Assembly: GCA_021732385.1 (NCBI GenBank)
Contig: JAKFVA010000024.1
Coordinates: 37,501 to 73,298 of the forward strand
DNA length: 35,798 nt
Origin: Burkholderiales bacterium
GTDB lineage: Bacteria > Pseudomonadota > Gammaproteobacteria > Burkholderiales > Burkholderiaceae_C
Direction of reading: 5' to 3'
How positions within the stretch are numbered: position 1 is the stretch's first letter; each line of letters starts with the position of its first letter. Under the pieces are notes generated by a model. The model worked only from the letters and a program-made list of their open reading frames with translations, made no database searches and had not been told where the DNA came from. The position numbers were made by a program, and so were the translations under genes. Positions 26,092 to 34,771 of the stretch are shown here, piece after piece.

Positions 26092-26910
26092 CTACAACTG
26101 CGCAATGGTTTCCAGCACGCCCGCCAGCGCCAGCCCATAAGCGGCCAGCAGCGCCCGGCCTTTTTCTGCACTGGCTTGGCGGGTGTCGCCTGCGGCGCCT
26201 TGCAGATTCAAATCCTGCGTTGCCCAGGCCAGCTTGACGCCGTTGGCTGCCAGCAGCGGGTGCGCGGCATGACGCGACTGGCTGGCCGAGGCAAAGTTTT
26301 GCAACGCCGCCGGGCGCACCAAGTGCGGTGCCAGCGCCAGCATCAGCGCGGTTTCCAGCGCACCGGCATGCGCGCCAAAACGCAGCTCTTCGGGCGTGAA
26401 TAGCGCCTGCAACTCGGGTGGTAGCGCGAGTTGAAAGGTATTCATCAGCCAAATCTGTAAACCGCAGCGTGCGCGCAACTCGCGGCCCACAATGTCCATC
26501 GACGACACATTGCCGCCATGCGAATTAAGCAGCACCAGTTTGCGCACGCCCACGCCCGCCACGCATTCGCCCAGCGCCAGCCAGCTGTGCAACAGCGCTT
26601 CAAACGGCAGGGTCAGCGTGCCTGGAAAGGCAATGTGCTCCACGCTGCGGCCCACGTTTTGGGGCGGCAGGAACAGCGCGGGCACCTGCGTGGGCAGGTG
26701 CACCAGCGCAGCGGCAATGATGCCGTCAAGCAAGAGGCTGTCTACGCCCAAAGGCAGGTGCGGACCGTGCTGCTCGGTAGCGGCCAGCGGGAGCACGGCC
26801 AGCAGTTGCGAAGCCGCACCGCTTTCTTGCAGCTGTGTAAAGTCGGTGGTGGTCAGTTCGGCCCACCAGCGCGAGGGCAAACCAATACCGGTTGCAGGGG
26901 TTGTAGCCAT
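26092..26910 (-). CDS. Creatininase-family amidohydrolase (MftE-like)
   Basis: A 272-residue protein with the metal-binding signature of the creatininase family: LAATEQHGPHLPLGVDSLL supplies a Glu, a His and an Asp, LLNSHGGNVSS a further His, and HAGALETALMLAL the late Glu. VEHIAFPGTLTLPFEALLHS is also typical. Members hydrolyse cyclic or linear amides (creatinine, formamidopyrimidines) or trim a peptide, as MftE does for mycofactocin. It is convergent with Nit1C and divergent from the DsbD-like gene. A formamide- or amide-splitting role in cyanide nitrogen release is tempting but unsupported beyond position. The ATG at 26910 has no strong Shine-Dalgarno. Confidence 0.88.
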   Translation of the reverse strand: MATTPATGIGLPSRWWAELTTTDFTQLQESGAASQLLAVLPLAATEQHGPHLPLGVDSLLLDGIIAAALVHLPTQVPALFLPPQNVGRSVEHIAFPGTLTLPFEALLHSWLALGECVAGVGVRKLVLLNSHGGNVSSMDIVGRELRARCGLQIWLMNTFQLALPPELQALFTPEELRFGAHAGALETALMLALAPHLVRPAALQNFASASQSRHAAHPLLAANGVKLAWATQDLNLQGAAGDTRQASAEKGRALLAAYGLALAGVLETIAQL

Positions 26911-27044
26911 GCGCTATCTTAGTGGCTGATTGGGCGGGTGATGCAGCTTGGTTGTGCACGCCAGTCCACGCGCTGCTAGTAGGCGCTAACCTGTGGAACT
27001 TCCCTGCGATGCACGCCCTCTCATACAGGCTTATGCTGTACGCC

Positions 27045-29255
27045 ATGAATTTCCCCAAACTTCGCCGCCATCTGCAAACCGCTATTGCTTTCTTAGTGGT
27101 GATTGCGACTTTTGCCGCGTCTGCGTGGGCGCAAAACCAGCCTAAAAGCGTAGTTACCAGCGAGCGCGTGCGCGCCGAGCTGATGGCGTACGCACCGCAA
27201 GGCGTGGGCATTGGCCAAACCGTGTGGGTAGGCTTGCAATTGCGGCACATTCCCGAGTGGCACACCTACTGGAAAAATTCCGGCGACTCCGGCCTGCCCA
27301 CGCAGCTGCAATGGACATTGCCCGCCGGCGTGGTGGCGGGCGAGATTGCCTGGCCGGTCCCCAAGAAAATCCCCATTGGTGCGCTGGCCAATTACGGCTA
27401 TGAAGGCACGCTACTGCTGCCGGTGCCGCTGACCATCACTGCCGACTACAAGGCACCGCTGCTCGGTGGCGACTTGCCCATCAAGCTCAACGCCAACTGG
27501 CTGGTATGCAAGCTGGAATGCATTCCTGAAGAAGGCGAATTTGCCCTGCGCTTGCCCACACAGGGCTCGTATGGCATCAATACCGCCGCTTTTGAGACAG
27601 CGTTTGCCGCGCAGCCCAAAGCCGTTGCGGGCGAGAGCAAGGTAGTGCTGTCGCCCAAGTCCATTCAAATCAGCGTGGCGGGTCTGCCCGCTTCGGCGCA
27701 AGGCAAACCGCTGGAATTTTTTCCCGAAACCGCCGAGGTCATTGAAACCGGCGCGGCCTTTACCCAAAGCTGGCAAGGCGCGGTTTGGACAGCGCAAGTC
27801 CCGCTGGCCGCGCAACGCAGCAACAGCCCCGGCGTCATGCCCGTTGTGCTGGCGCTTAAAAATGATGGCAGCTCAGCAGGCTATGCCGGTGCCTGGCGCA
27901 GCGAGGCTAAAGTGGAAGGCGACTGGCCCGCTGTGGGCGCAGTAGGTGGCATCTCGCCGGCGCTTGCCGAGGCACTTAAAACCAACAACAACGCGGTCAC
28001 CTCACAAAGTCTGCCCGCTGGGGCAGGCAGTAGCGGGGGCGCAGGCCTGTCGCTCGTGGCGGCCTTGTTTGGCGCGCTGGTCGGCGGGCTGATTCTGAAC
28101 CTGATGCCCTGCGTGTTCCCGGTGCTGGCCATCAAGGTGCTGGGCTTTGCGCAGCACGGCGCCGACCGGCGCGCTCACCGCATCAGCGGGCTGGCCTACA
28201 CCGCCGGAGTGGTGCTGTCATTCTTGGCACTGGGCGCGCTGATGCTGGCCTTGCGCGCTGCGGGCGAGCAGCTCGGCTGGGGCTTTCAGTTGCAGTCGCC
28301 CTGGGTGGTGGCGGCGCTGGCAGCGCTGTTTGCCGTGCTGGGCCTGAATCTCGCAGGCTTGTTTGAATTTGGCCAGTTTGTACCCAGCCGCTTGGCCACC
28401 TTGCAGGCCAAGAACCCGGCGCTGGACGCGGGTTTGTCGGGCGTGCTGGCGGTGGCGGTGGCCTCGCCTTGCACAGCACCGTTCATGGGCGCATCGCTCG
28501 GGCTGGCGGTGGCACTGCCGCCGTTGCAAGCGCTTTTGGTGTTTGCCTTTTTGGGCTTGGGCATGGCTTTGCCTTACCTGGCTGCCAGCCTGATTCCGGC
28601 CATTGCCCGCGCGCTGCCACGGCCTGGCGCCTGGATGGACACCTTCCGCAAGTTCATGGCGTTTCCGATGTTTGCCACCGTGGCCTGGCTGGTCTGGGTG
28701 TTGGGCCAGCAAAGCGGCATTGACGGCGCGGCCACTTTACTGGTGCTGCTGGTGCTGCTGGCCATGGGGCTGTGGGCTGCCACGCTGGCTGGCCGCGCAC
28801 GCGCCGTGGTAGCCGCTTTTTCCGTCGCGTCGCTGGCCTTTGTGGTGTATGCCATTGGCCCTAACCTCACCAAGCCGCTGGATGCCGCTGCGGGCGTTTC
28901 AGCCAGCGCCGCCGCCAGCGGCTGGCAAGCCTGGGAGCCGGGCCGGGTAGACCAGCTGCTGGCCAGCAACCAAAGCGTGTTTGTGGATTTCACCGCCGCA
29001 TGGTGCGTGACCTGCCAGTACAACAAGAAAACCACCTTGGCAGACGCCAACGTCATGAAAGATTTCGCCGACCGCAAAGTGGTGCTGTTACGCGCCGACT
29101 GGACGCGCCGCGACCCGGCCATTACCGCCGCGTTGGGCCAGCTGGGCAGAAACGGCGTGCCGGTGTATGTGTTTTACAAAAACGGCCAGCCGCCGCAAGT
29201 GTTGTCCGAGATTTTGAGTGTTCCCGAAGTGCGCAGCGCCATTGCCAAACTTTAG
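27045..29255 (+). CDS. DsbD/ScsB-like thiol-disulfide electron transporter
   Basis: The start at 27045 gives 736 residues with a Sec signal ending SAWA before QNQP; in-frame ATGs lie upstream at 27033 and 26922 but precede odd sequence. The layout is an N-terminal periplasmic domain with cysteines C155 and C159 (NWLVCKLECIPEEG), an eight-helix membrane domain with the redox pair C356 (LMPCVFPVLA) and C476 (ASPCTAPFMG), and a C-terminal thioredoxin domain with C654-V-T-C657 (AAWCVTCQYNKK). The protein carries electrons from cytosolic thioredoxin to periplasmic substrates. The CKLEC spacing and large N-domain fit ScsB-type rather than classic DsbD. The redoxin gene 63 bases downstream is a likely partner. 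Confidence 0.92.
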   Translation: MNFPKLRRHLQTAIAFLVVIATFAASAWAQNQPKSVVTSERVRAELMAYAPQGVGIGQTVWVGLQLRHIPEWHTYWKNSGDSGLPTQLQWTLPAGVVAGEIAWPVPKKIPIGALANYGYEGTLLLPVPLTITADYKAPLLGGDLPIKLNANWLVCKLECIPEEGEFALRLPTQGSYGINTAAFETAFAAQPKAVAGESKVVLSPKSIQISVAGLPASAQGKPLEFFPETAEVIETGAAFTQSWQGAVWTAQVPLAAQRSNSPGVMPVVLALKNDGSSAGYAGAWRSEAKVEGDWPAVGAVGGISPALAEALKTNNNAVTSQSLPAGAGSSGGAGLSLVAALFGALVGGLILNLMPCVFPVLAIKVLGFAQHGADRRAHRISGLAYTAGVVLSFLALGALMLALRAAGEQLGWGFQLQSPWVVAALAALFAVLGLNLAGLFEFGQFVPSRLATLQAKNPALDAGLSGVLAVAVASPCTAPFMGASLGLAVALPPLQALLVFAFLGLGMALPYLAASLIPAIARALPRPGAWMDTFRKFMAFPMFATVAWLVWVLGQQSGIDGAATLLVLLVLLAMGLWAATLAGRARAVVAAFSVASLAFVVYAIGPNLTKPLDAAAGVSASAAASGWQAWEPGRVDQLLASNQSVFVDFTAAWCVTCQYNKKTTLADANVMKDFADRKVVLLRADWTRRDPAITAALGQLGRNGVPVYVFYKNGQPPQVLSEILSVPEVRSAIAKL

Positions 29256-29318
29256 TTGACCTATGCTGCCACGCTGTTGTGTTGTCCTGTGTTCCACTTT
29301 CTTTGAAGGAAATTCACC

Positions 29319-29948
29319 ATGTTGCGTCGCTCCCTGATTCAGTCTTCTTTTCTTGCCGTCAGCGCCAGTTCGCTGCTGCTGACTGCTGGCCTGGCGCAAG
29401 CCGCCGCCACCGTGGGCCAGGCTGCGCCCGATTTCACTGCCACTGACCTGAACGGAAAAACCGTCAAGCTCAGCGACTTCAAGGGCAAGCACGTGGTGCT
29501 GGAATGGGTCAATCCCAACTGCCCGTTTGTCAAGAAACACTACAACTCAGACAACATGCAGTCGGTGCAAAAAGACGCTGTGGCCAAGGGCGTGGTCTGG
29601 CTGGCCATTAACTCCACCGAAAAGCAAAGCCAGGACTACATGACGCCTGCACAACTGTCCGCCTGGGCCAAGGAAAAAGCCAGCCCCATGACGGCCATGC
29701 TGATGGACGAGGAAGGCACGATTGGCAAGAACTACGGTGCCCGCACCACGCCGCACATGTACATCGTCAATCCGCAAGGCACGCTGGTGTACGCTGGCGG
29801 CATTGACAGCATTCCGTCGGGGCGCGTGGAAGACATTAAAACCGCCACCAATTATGTCAAGCAAGGCCTGGGTGAAGCCCTGGGCGGCAAACCGCTGTCG
29901 GTAGCCACCAGCGCGCCGTATGGCTGCACCGTCAAGTACAAAAGCTAA
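29319..29948 (+). CDS. Secreted thioredoxin-fold redoxin (AhpC/TSA family)
   Basis: A 209-residue protein with a Sec signal (about residues 1-29, ending LAQA). The domain begins with VGQAAPDFTATDLNGK and continues KGKHVVLEWVNPNCPFVKKH. The active site thus has one cysteine, C68, followed by Pro-Phe-Val instead of a CxxC pair. Later parts are ARTTPHMYIVNPQGTLVYAG, with the cis-proline after TT, and a second cysteine, C203, six residues from the end (APYGCTVKYK). This C-x-many-C arrangement is like two-cysteine peroxiredoxins. A GAAGGA ribosome site precedes the ATG. Being next to a DsbD-like reductant, it is probably reduced in the periplasm by it and handles peroxides or disulfides. Confidence 0.9.
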   Translation: MLRRSLIQSSFLAVSASSLLLTAGLAQAAATVGQAAPDFTATDLNGKTVKLSDFKGKHVVLEWVNPNCPFVKKHYNSDNMQSVQKDAVAKGVVWLAINSTEKQSQDYMTPAQLSAWAKEKASPMTAMLMDEEGTIGKNYGARTTPHMYIVNPQGTLVYAGGIDSIPSGRVEDIKTATNYVKQGLGEALGGKPLSVATSAPYGCTVKYKS

Positions 29949-29972
29949 AGACATTGCGCTTGGCGCTGCATG

Positions 29973-29999
29973 AAAACCCGGGCCTGCCCGGGTTTTTTT
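29973..29999 (+). terminator. Intrinsic terminator after the redoxin gene
   Basis: AAAACCCGGG, a four-base loop, CCCGGGTTTT and a run of seven T form a strong Rho-independent terminator 25 bases after the stop codon. The A-run on the other side makes it potentially bidirectional. Confidence 0.92.
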
Positions 30000-30040
30000 A
30001 TTGCGTTTTTTGGGCAACGTCGCCAGATTAAACTTTGTCC

Positions 30041-30187
30041 ATGCGCATGGATCCTGCACTACTGGCATTTTTGGAACACCAGTTGGTACAGTTTCCACGC
30101 CCGCGCGACCCCAACCATTTCACTGCCCACCAGCAGCGCTTTGAAACGTTGCAAACAGCCACGCCCCAAGAGGCTGCGGGTGGCTGA
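30041..30187 (+). CDS. Possible 48-residue protein upstream of hemE
   Basis: An open frame, too short for most gene callers, runs MRMDPALLAFLEHQLVQ onward and ends QEAAGG. It starts just after a strong terminator and stops 12 bases before hemE. The composition is protein-like: an amphipathic helix, then FPRPRDPNHFTAHQQRFETL. A second start at 30047 would give 46 residues. I see no clear Shine-Dalgarno and know no family. It may be a hemE leader peptide, a small protein or chance. Confidence 0.42.
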   Translation: MRMDPALLAFLEHQLVQFPRPRDPNHFTAHQQRFETLQTATPQEAAGG

Positions 30188-30199
30188 GACAATACGCCC

Positions 30200-31369
30200 A
30201 TGACCCCAGTTCCCGCCCCCCAAGACACCGCCGCCCTGAGCATCAGCGCGCACCTGCAAAACGACACCTTCTTGCGCGCCTGCTTTCGCCAGGCTACGCC
30301 GCACACCCCCGTGTGGCTGATGCGCCAGGCAGGACGTTACCTGCCCGAGTACTGCGCTACCCGCGCCAAGGCTGGCAGCTTCATGGGCCTGGCCACCAAT
30401 GCCGACTTTGCCACCGAGGTCACCCTGCAGCCGCTGGCGCGCTACCCGCTGGATGCCGCCATTTTGTTCAGCGATATCCTGACGGTACCCGACGCCATGG
30501 GCCTGGGCCTGTCGTTTGCGCAGGGCGAGGGCCCGCGTTTTGCCCACCCTGTACGTGATGAAGCCGCGGTGGCCAAGCTGCAAGTGCCCGACATGGCCAA
30601 GCTGCGCTATGTGTTTGACGCGGTGCGTTCGATTCGCAAGGCACTGGCAACCACCGACAGCCAAGGCCGCAGCGTTGGCAAAGTACCGCTAATCGGCTTT
30701 TCCGGCAGCCCCTGGACGCTGGCCTGCTACATGGTTGAAGGTGCGGGCAGCGACGACTACCGCCTGGTCAAAACCATGCTCTACCAGCGCCCCGACCTGA
30801 TGCACCAGATGCTGGCCATCAACGCCGACGCCGTGGCGCAGTACCTGAATGCGCAAATCGAGGCCGGTGTCCAGGCGGTGATGCTCTTTGACAGCTGGGG
30901 CGGCGTACTGGCTGACGGCGCTTTCCAGCAGTTCAGCCTGGCCTACACCCGGCGCGTGCTGGCGCAGCTGCACCGCGCGCATGACGGGGTGCGCATTCCC
31001 CGCCTGGTATTCACCAAGGGCGGCGGCCTGTGGCTGGAGCAAATGGCCGCGCTCGATTGCGAGGTGTTGGGCTTGGACTGGACGGTCAACCTGGGGCAGG
31101 CGCGTGCCCGCGTGGGTGGCGAGGGCGCGGTAGGCAAGGCCCTGCAAGGCAATATCGACCCCAATGTGCTGTTTGCCAGCGCACCACAAATTGAGGCCGA
31201 AGTAGCCAAGGTGCTGGAGAGCTTTGGCTTACCGCACACCGGCTCAGGCTTTGGCCCCACGCACATCTTCAACCTGGGCCACGGCATCAGCCAGTACACG
31301 CCACCTGCACATGTGGCGGTTTTGGTGGAAGCGGTGCACCGTTATTCAGGCGTTATGCGACAGCGTTGA
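30200..31369 (+). CDS. hemE: Uroporphyrinogen decarboxylase
   Basis: A 389-residue cytosolic enzyme matching HemE throughout. It removes four carboxyl groups from uroporphyrinogen III to give coproporphyrinogen III in haem synthesis. The signature [14 protein letters not shown] carries R42 and R46; the second, [20 protein letters not shown], carries catalytic D92. [29 protein letters not shown] and HIFNLGHGI are also typical. It is somewhat longer than E. coli HemE (354) owing to about 20 extra N-terminal residues and an insertion near residue 140. It starts 12 bases after the possible small ORF and is followed by a 347-base gap before priA. Confidence 0.97.
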   Translation: MTPVPAPQDTAALSISAHLQNDTFLRACFRQATPHTPVWLMRQAGRYLPEYCATRAKAGSFMGLATNADFATEVTLQPLARYPLDAAILFSDILTVPDAMGLGLSFAQGEGPRFAHPVRDEAAVAKLQVPDMAKLRYVFDAVRSIRKALATTDSQGRSVGKVPLIGFSGSPWTLACYMVEGAGSDDYRLVKTMLYQRPDLMHQMLAINADAVAQYLNAQIEAGVQAVMLFDSWGGVLADGAFQQFSLAYTRRVLAQLHRAHDGVRIPRLVFTKGGGLWLEQMAALDCEVLGLDWTVNLGQARARVGGEGAVGKALQGNIDPNVLFASAPQIEAEVAKVLESFGLPHTGSGFGPTHIFNLGHGISQYTPPAHVAVLVEAVHRYSGVMRQR

Positions 31370-31716
31370 TCCAAATCCACCGGGATTTTCAATCCGGGTA
31401 TTTACTTACTGCCTGAACCTTGGCGACTTGGATATTTTTTACGGCGGCACTTGACTTATGCACAAATATCTACTTGCGGTGGATAGTGAGGCTTGCATCG
31501 GCCGACTTTTACTATCAAAGCTGTAGCTAAGCTAACTTATTGATTTTATTAAAGTTAATCAAATGCCTTTTTTAGCGGCATTCCAATGAATCCCAGCGTT
31601 TACGTGGCTTTGCGCAGTGCCGAGGCAAACTATCAACAAAGTTATCCACAGAATTGCTGAATCGCTGTTGATGTGCTTCAAAATCAACTACTTAAACTGT
31701 ATTTACGTACTTTTAC
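31370..31716. other. AT-rich 347-base gap between hemE and priA
   Basis: No gene is visible. A weak hairpin (GGATT-TTC-AATCC) follows the hemE stop at about 31384-31396 but lacks a proper T-run. TTTTACTATCAAAGCTGTAG at about 31507 is a fragment of the dispersed repeat. A perfect DnaA box lies at 31642. The stretch is clearly more AT-rich than its surroundings, and presumably holds the priA promoter. Confidence 0.6.
31642..31650 (+). promoter_or_regulatory. Perfect DnaA box upstream of priA
   Basis: TTATCCACA is the consensus high-affinity DnaA binding site. It sits 67 bases before the priA start in AT-rich DNA. No second box is clear nearby, so this is more likely a regulatory or DnaA-titrating site than an origin. 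Confidence 0.6.
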
Positions 31717-33909
31717 TTGAATATCTTAGGCCAAAATGCATTTCAATCCACGCAGCCTCTACAGGTCGTGGTGGACACCCCTGCCCATAGCGGGTTGCAC
31801 GGGCCTCTTTCCTATTTAAGTGAGTTCCCACTTGCACCGGGAAGCCTAGTGCATGTGCCCTTGGGCAAGCGGCTGACCCTGGGCGTGGTCTGGGACTCTC
31901 CAAATGAACTCGGAGCACTGCCGGCTGGCACTGCGCTCAGGCCCATTTTGAGCACGCTGGCGGCCTTGCCAGCGCTATCCAAGAATTGGCGACAATTGGT
32001 AACTTTCGCGGCTAATTATTACCAACGCTCGCTGGGTGAAGTGGCTTTGGCAGCATTGCCGCCGCAGTTGCGCGGGCTTAGCCCGGTGCAGCTGGCGCGT
32101 CGTCTCAAACCTAAACCCGTTAGACCGCTTGAAACTCCAACCACCGCAAGCAGCGCAACCGAGCCGCCACCCACGCCAAGTTCGCAGCAATCCCTGGCAT
32201 TGACCCAAATTGCCAATGAGCCCGGGCCCTTTTTGTTATTTGGCGCTACGGGCAGTGGCAAAACCGAGGTTTATCTCCAGGCCGTGCAGACCGCACTGCA
32301 AGAGCACGCCACCAGCCAGGTCCTGGTGATGGTGCCCGAGATCAACCTCACACCCCAATTGCTGGCACGCTTTGAGGCGCGCTTTGGCACAGCGGCGGTG
32401 GCTACTTTGCACAGCGGGCTGACACCCGCGCAGCGCCTGACCCACTGGCTTGCGGCACACACTGGCGCGGCGCGCATTGTGCTGGGCACACGCATGGCCG
32501 TCTTTGCCTCGCTGCCTCAGTTGCGGCTGATCGTGGTGGATGAAGAGCACGACGCCAGCTACAAGCAGCAAGAAGGCGCGCGTTACTCCGCCCGTGATCT
32601 GGCCATCTACCGCGGTCGGCTCGAAGGTGCCAAAGTGATTTTGGGTTCAGCCACGCCCTCATTGGAGAGCTGGCACGCTAGCCGCCCGGCCCCAGACGGT
32701 GGACGTTACCTGCGGCTTCTAATGCCCACACGCATGGGGCGCGTAGCAACTCACACCGGTGGCACAGTAGTGCAGCCGACCAGCGCCGAAAGCGTGGGCA
32801 GTGACCATGGTTTTGCCCAGGTGCGCCTGGTAGATATGAAACAGCAACCGCCCCGCACCCGTCTGGCCGCGCCACTGCTGGACGCCATTGCCCATCGCAT
32901 TGCAGCGGGCGAACAATCGCTGGTGCTGTTGAACCGACGGGGCTACGCGCCAGTGCTGGCCTGTCATAGCTGTGGCTGGAAAAGCCAGTGCCCGCACTGC
33001 AGCGCCTACCGCGTGTTTCACAAGCTGGGGCGCACGCTACGCTGCCACCATTGCGGCTTCACAGAGCGCGTGCCGCGTGCCTGCCCCGGCTGCGGCAACC
33101 CAGACATTGCCATGCTGGGCCACGGCACCGAGCAGCTGGAAGAGCACCTGAGTGAATGGCTGGCCAAATTGCGCCGGCCAGACGGCCACCCAGTACATCT
33201 GGCCCGTATTGACGCCGACTCCACCCGCCGCGCAGGCAACCTGGCCACCCAACTGACCCAAGTGCACAGCGGTGCAGTCGATGTGCTGGTGGGCACGCAG
33301 ATGATTGCCAAGGGCCACGACTTTCGCCGCGTCACGCTGGTGGCCTGCATCGAGGCCGACAGCGCGCTGTTCTCCAGCGATTTCCGTGCGCCAGAGCGCC
33401 TCTTCAGCCTGCTTCTGCAAGCCGGGGGCCGGGCCGGGCGCGATGCCAGTCTGGCCAGCAGCCCCGAAATGTGGATCCAGACCTACCACCCGCAGCACCC
33501 GCTGTTTGATGCGCTCAAGCGCCACGACTATCCCGGTTTTGCACAACAGCAACTGGCCGAGCGCCAGGCCGCCGGTCTGCCGCCATTTGCCTTTCAGGCG
33601 TTGCTGCGCGCCGATGCGCGCACGCAGGAAGTGGCGCAAGGTTTTTTGCAAGCCGTGCACGACGGCGTCAGCGCAGCCGGGCTGGACCCACAAATCACCT
33701 CGCGCGTCACCCTCTACCCCGCGGTGCCGCTGGCCATGGCACGGGTGGCGAATGTTGAGCGCGCGCAATTGCTGGTGGAATCCCCCTCGCGCGCCGCGCT
33801 GCAAGAATTTCTGCGCCAGTGGCAGCCGCTGCTGCATGCGTTGCGCCAGCAACCGGCAGGCAAAGGCTTGATCCGCTGGGCGGTGGATGTGGATCCGCAG
33901 GCAATTTAA
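31717..33909 (+). CDS. priA: Primosomal replication restart helicase PriA
   Basis: A 730-residue superfamily 2 helicase that reloads the replisome at stalled forks. The order is an N-terminal 3'-end-binding domain (VVVDTPAHSGLHGPLSYL), a Pro/Thr-rich linker (about residues 131-160), Walker A FGATGSGKTEVY (176-183), DEEH box VVDEEHDASYKQQ (D274-H277) and LGSATPSLES. The zinc-binding cysteines follow in LACHSCGWKSQCPHCSAY, LRCHHCGF and ACPGCGNPD, then GTQMIAKGHDF and QAGGRAGRDAS. The frame has no ATG: an in-frame stop lies at 31693 and the first usable codon is TTG at 31717, with GTG at 31768 as an alternative. TTG best preserves the usual N-terminus. Confidence 0.95.
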   Translation: MNILGQNAFQSTQPLQVVVDTPAHSGLHGPLSYLSEFPLAPGSLVHVPLGKRLTLGVVWDSPNELGALPAGTALRPILSTLAALPALSKNWRQLVTFAANYYQRSLGEVALAALPPQLRGLSPVQLARRLKPKPVRPLETPTTASSATEPPPTPSSQQSLALTQIANEPGPFLLFGATGSGKTEVYLQAVQTALQEHATSQVLVMVPEINLTPQLLARFEARFGTAAVATLHSGLTPAQRLTHWLAAHTGAARIVLGTRMAVFASLPQLRLIVVDEEHDASYKQQEGARYSARDLAIYRGRLEGAKVILGSATPSLESWHASRPAPDGGRYLRLLMPTRMGRVATHTGGTVVQPTSAESVGSDHGFAQVRLVDMKQQPPRTRLAAPLLDAIAHRIAAGEQSLVLLNRRGYAPVLACHSCGWKSQCPHCSAYRVFHKLGRTLRCHHCGFTERVPRACPGCGNPDIAMLGHGTEQLEEHLSEWLAKLRRPDGHPVHLARIDADSTRRAGNLATQLTQVHSGAVDVLVGTQMIAKGHDFRRVTLVACIEADSALFSSDFRAPERLFSLLLQAGGRAGRDASLASSPEMWIQTYHPQHPLFDALKRHDYPGFAQQQLAERQAAGLPPFAFQALLRADARTQEVAQGFLQAVHDGVSAAGLDPQITSRVTLYPAVPLAMARVANVERAQLLVESPSRAALQEFLRQWQPLLHALRQQPAGKGLIRWAVDVDPQAI

Positions 33910-34159
33910 TTTCAGAAACTACTGGAGACCTGTTTCAAGCCGGCTTGTGATGTATCGGGGCTAACGCTGAATTGCCGCATGGACCTATGCAATGACTGGT
34001 TACACGGACCTGGAAATGGAGGCCGCAATGTGTCGCGACGCACATCTAAACACGCGTCCATCTTTCAAGATGCGAAGTGCGCAATGAGCGAAATGACTTG
34101 CTCGTCTTTCATCTTTCGGTTTACCCCAAATCGAAATGGAACGCCCCGGGAGTTACGGC
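33910..34159. other. 250-base gap upstream of the phasin gene
   Basis: A perfect 12-base palindrome, CAAGCCGGCTTG, is at 33936-33947, 25 bases after the priA stop; a short GTCGCGAC palindrome is at about 34033. Open frames here look random in composition. The phasin promoter should lie in this stretch, but I cannot place it. Confidence 0.4.
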
Positions 34160-34684
34160 ATGAATACTTTTTTTCCTTCGATCAATTTTTACCAACTGGC
34201 TATGAAAATGAGCCTTGACATGAATAACACCATGCTCTTGAATGCGCAGCGGCTCAGGCGCTGCCAGCTGGAGCACATTGAAGCAGCACTTACCGCCAGC
34301 AGCAAGGTAAACAACCAGCTCGGTTCGGCTAAAGACCAACAGCAATGGCAAACCATTTGCTCGGAACAGTTGCGTGGCAATAACGAGTGCGCTGCTGCCT
34401 ACTGGAACAGCGTGACGCATGTGCTGGGACAGAATCAGAACGAGTTCGCTACCGCCTGTGCGACGCAAATTCAAGCGCTGTTTAATGACATGAAGCAGCC
34501 ACATAGCGGCCCAACTGTGATGCCAGAAACCATCACAAACGCGTTGAGAATGATGACGGACCTGAGCATGGCCGCCCTACGCTATGGCCCACCGCACGAC
34601 GCTGAAGATCTCGAGAGCACGCCCAATCTACACAATGGCCACGATAAACCCGCCAAGCGGCGCAACCACGGCGTGCATGCCTGA
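34160..34684 (+). CDS. Phasin-family protein
   Basis: From the ATG at 34160, with CGGGAG upstream, the protein has 174 residues. It is mostly helical and has no signal peptide. MLLNAQRLRRCQLEHIEAAL, ICSEQLRGNNECAAAYWNSV and FATACATQIQALFNDM resemble the amphipathic helices of phasins that coat polyhydroxyalkanoate granules. The C-terminal 40 residues are polar and basic (HDKPAKRRNHG), as in granule proteins that also touch DNA. The match is by style and not strong motifs, so I call the family with moderate confidence. It is convergent with the crotonase-like gene, with an 87-base gap that shows no good terminator. Confidence 0.68.
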   Translation: MNTFFPSINFYQLAMKMSLDMNNTMLLNAQRLRRCQLEHIEAALTASSKVNNQLGSAKDQQQWQTICSEQLRGNNECAAAYWNSVTHVLGQNQNEFATACATQIQALFNDMKQPHSGPTVMPETITNALRMMTDLSMAALRYGPPHDAEDLESTPNLHNGHDKPAKRRNHGVHA

Positions 34685-34771
34685 AGCATTGGCCAAGCGC
34701 GCCCGTGCAACGCACCTTGACGAGAAAATACTTCAGGTTAGAGTTTCTAAGCAGCTGCTCGGGCGATTCGG

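Noticed and set aside
31382-31400. Intrinsic terminator after hemE
   Set aside because: The stem is only five perfect pairs with mismatched continuation and no T-run.
33979-34218. 79-codon plus-strand frame before the phasin gene
   Set aside because: It runs into the phasin start in another frame, has random-looking composition and no clear ribosome site.
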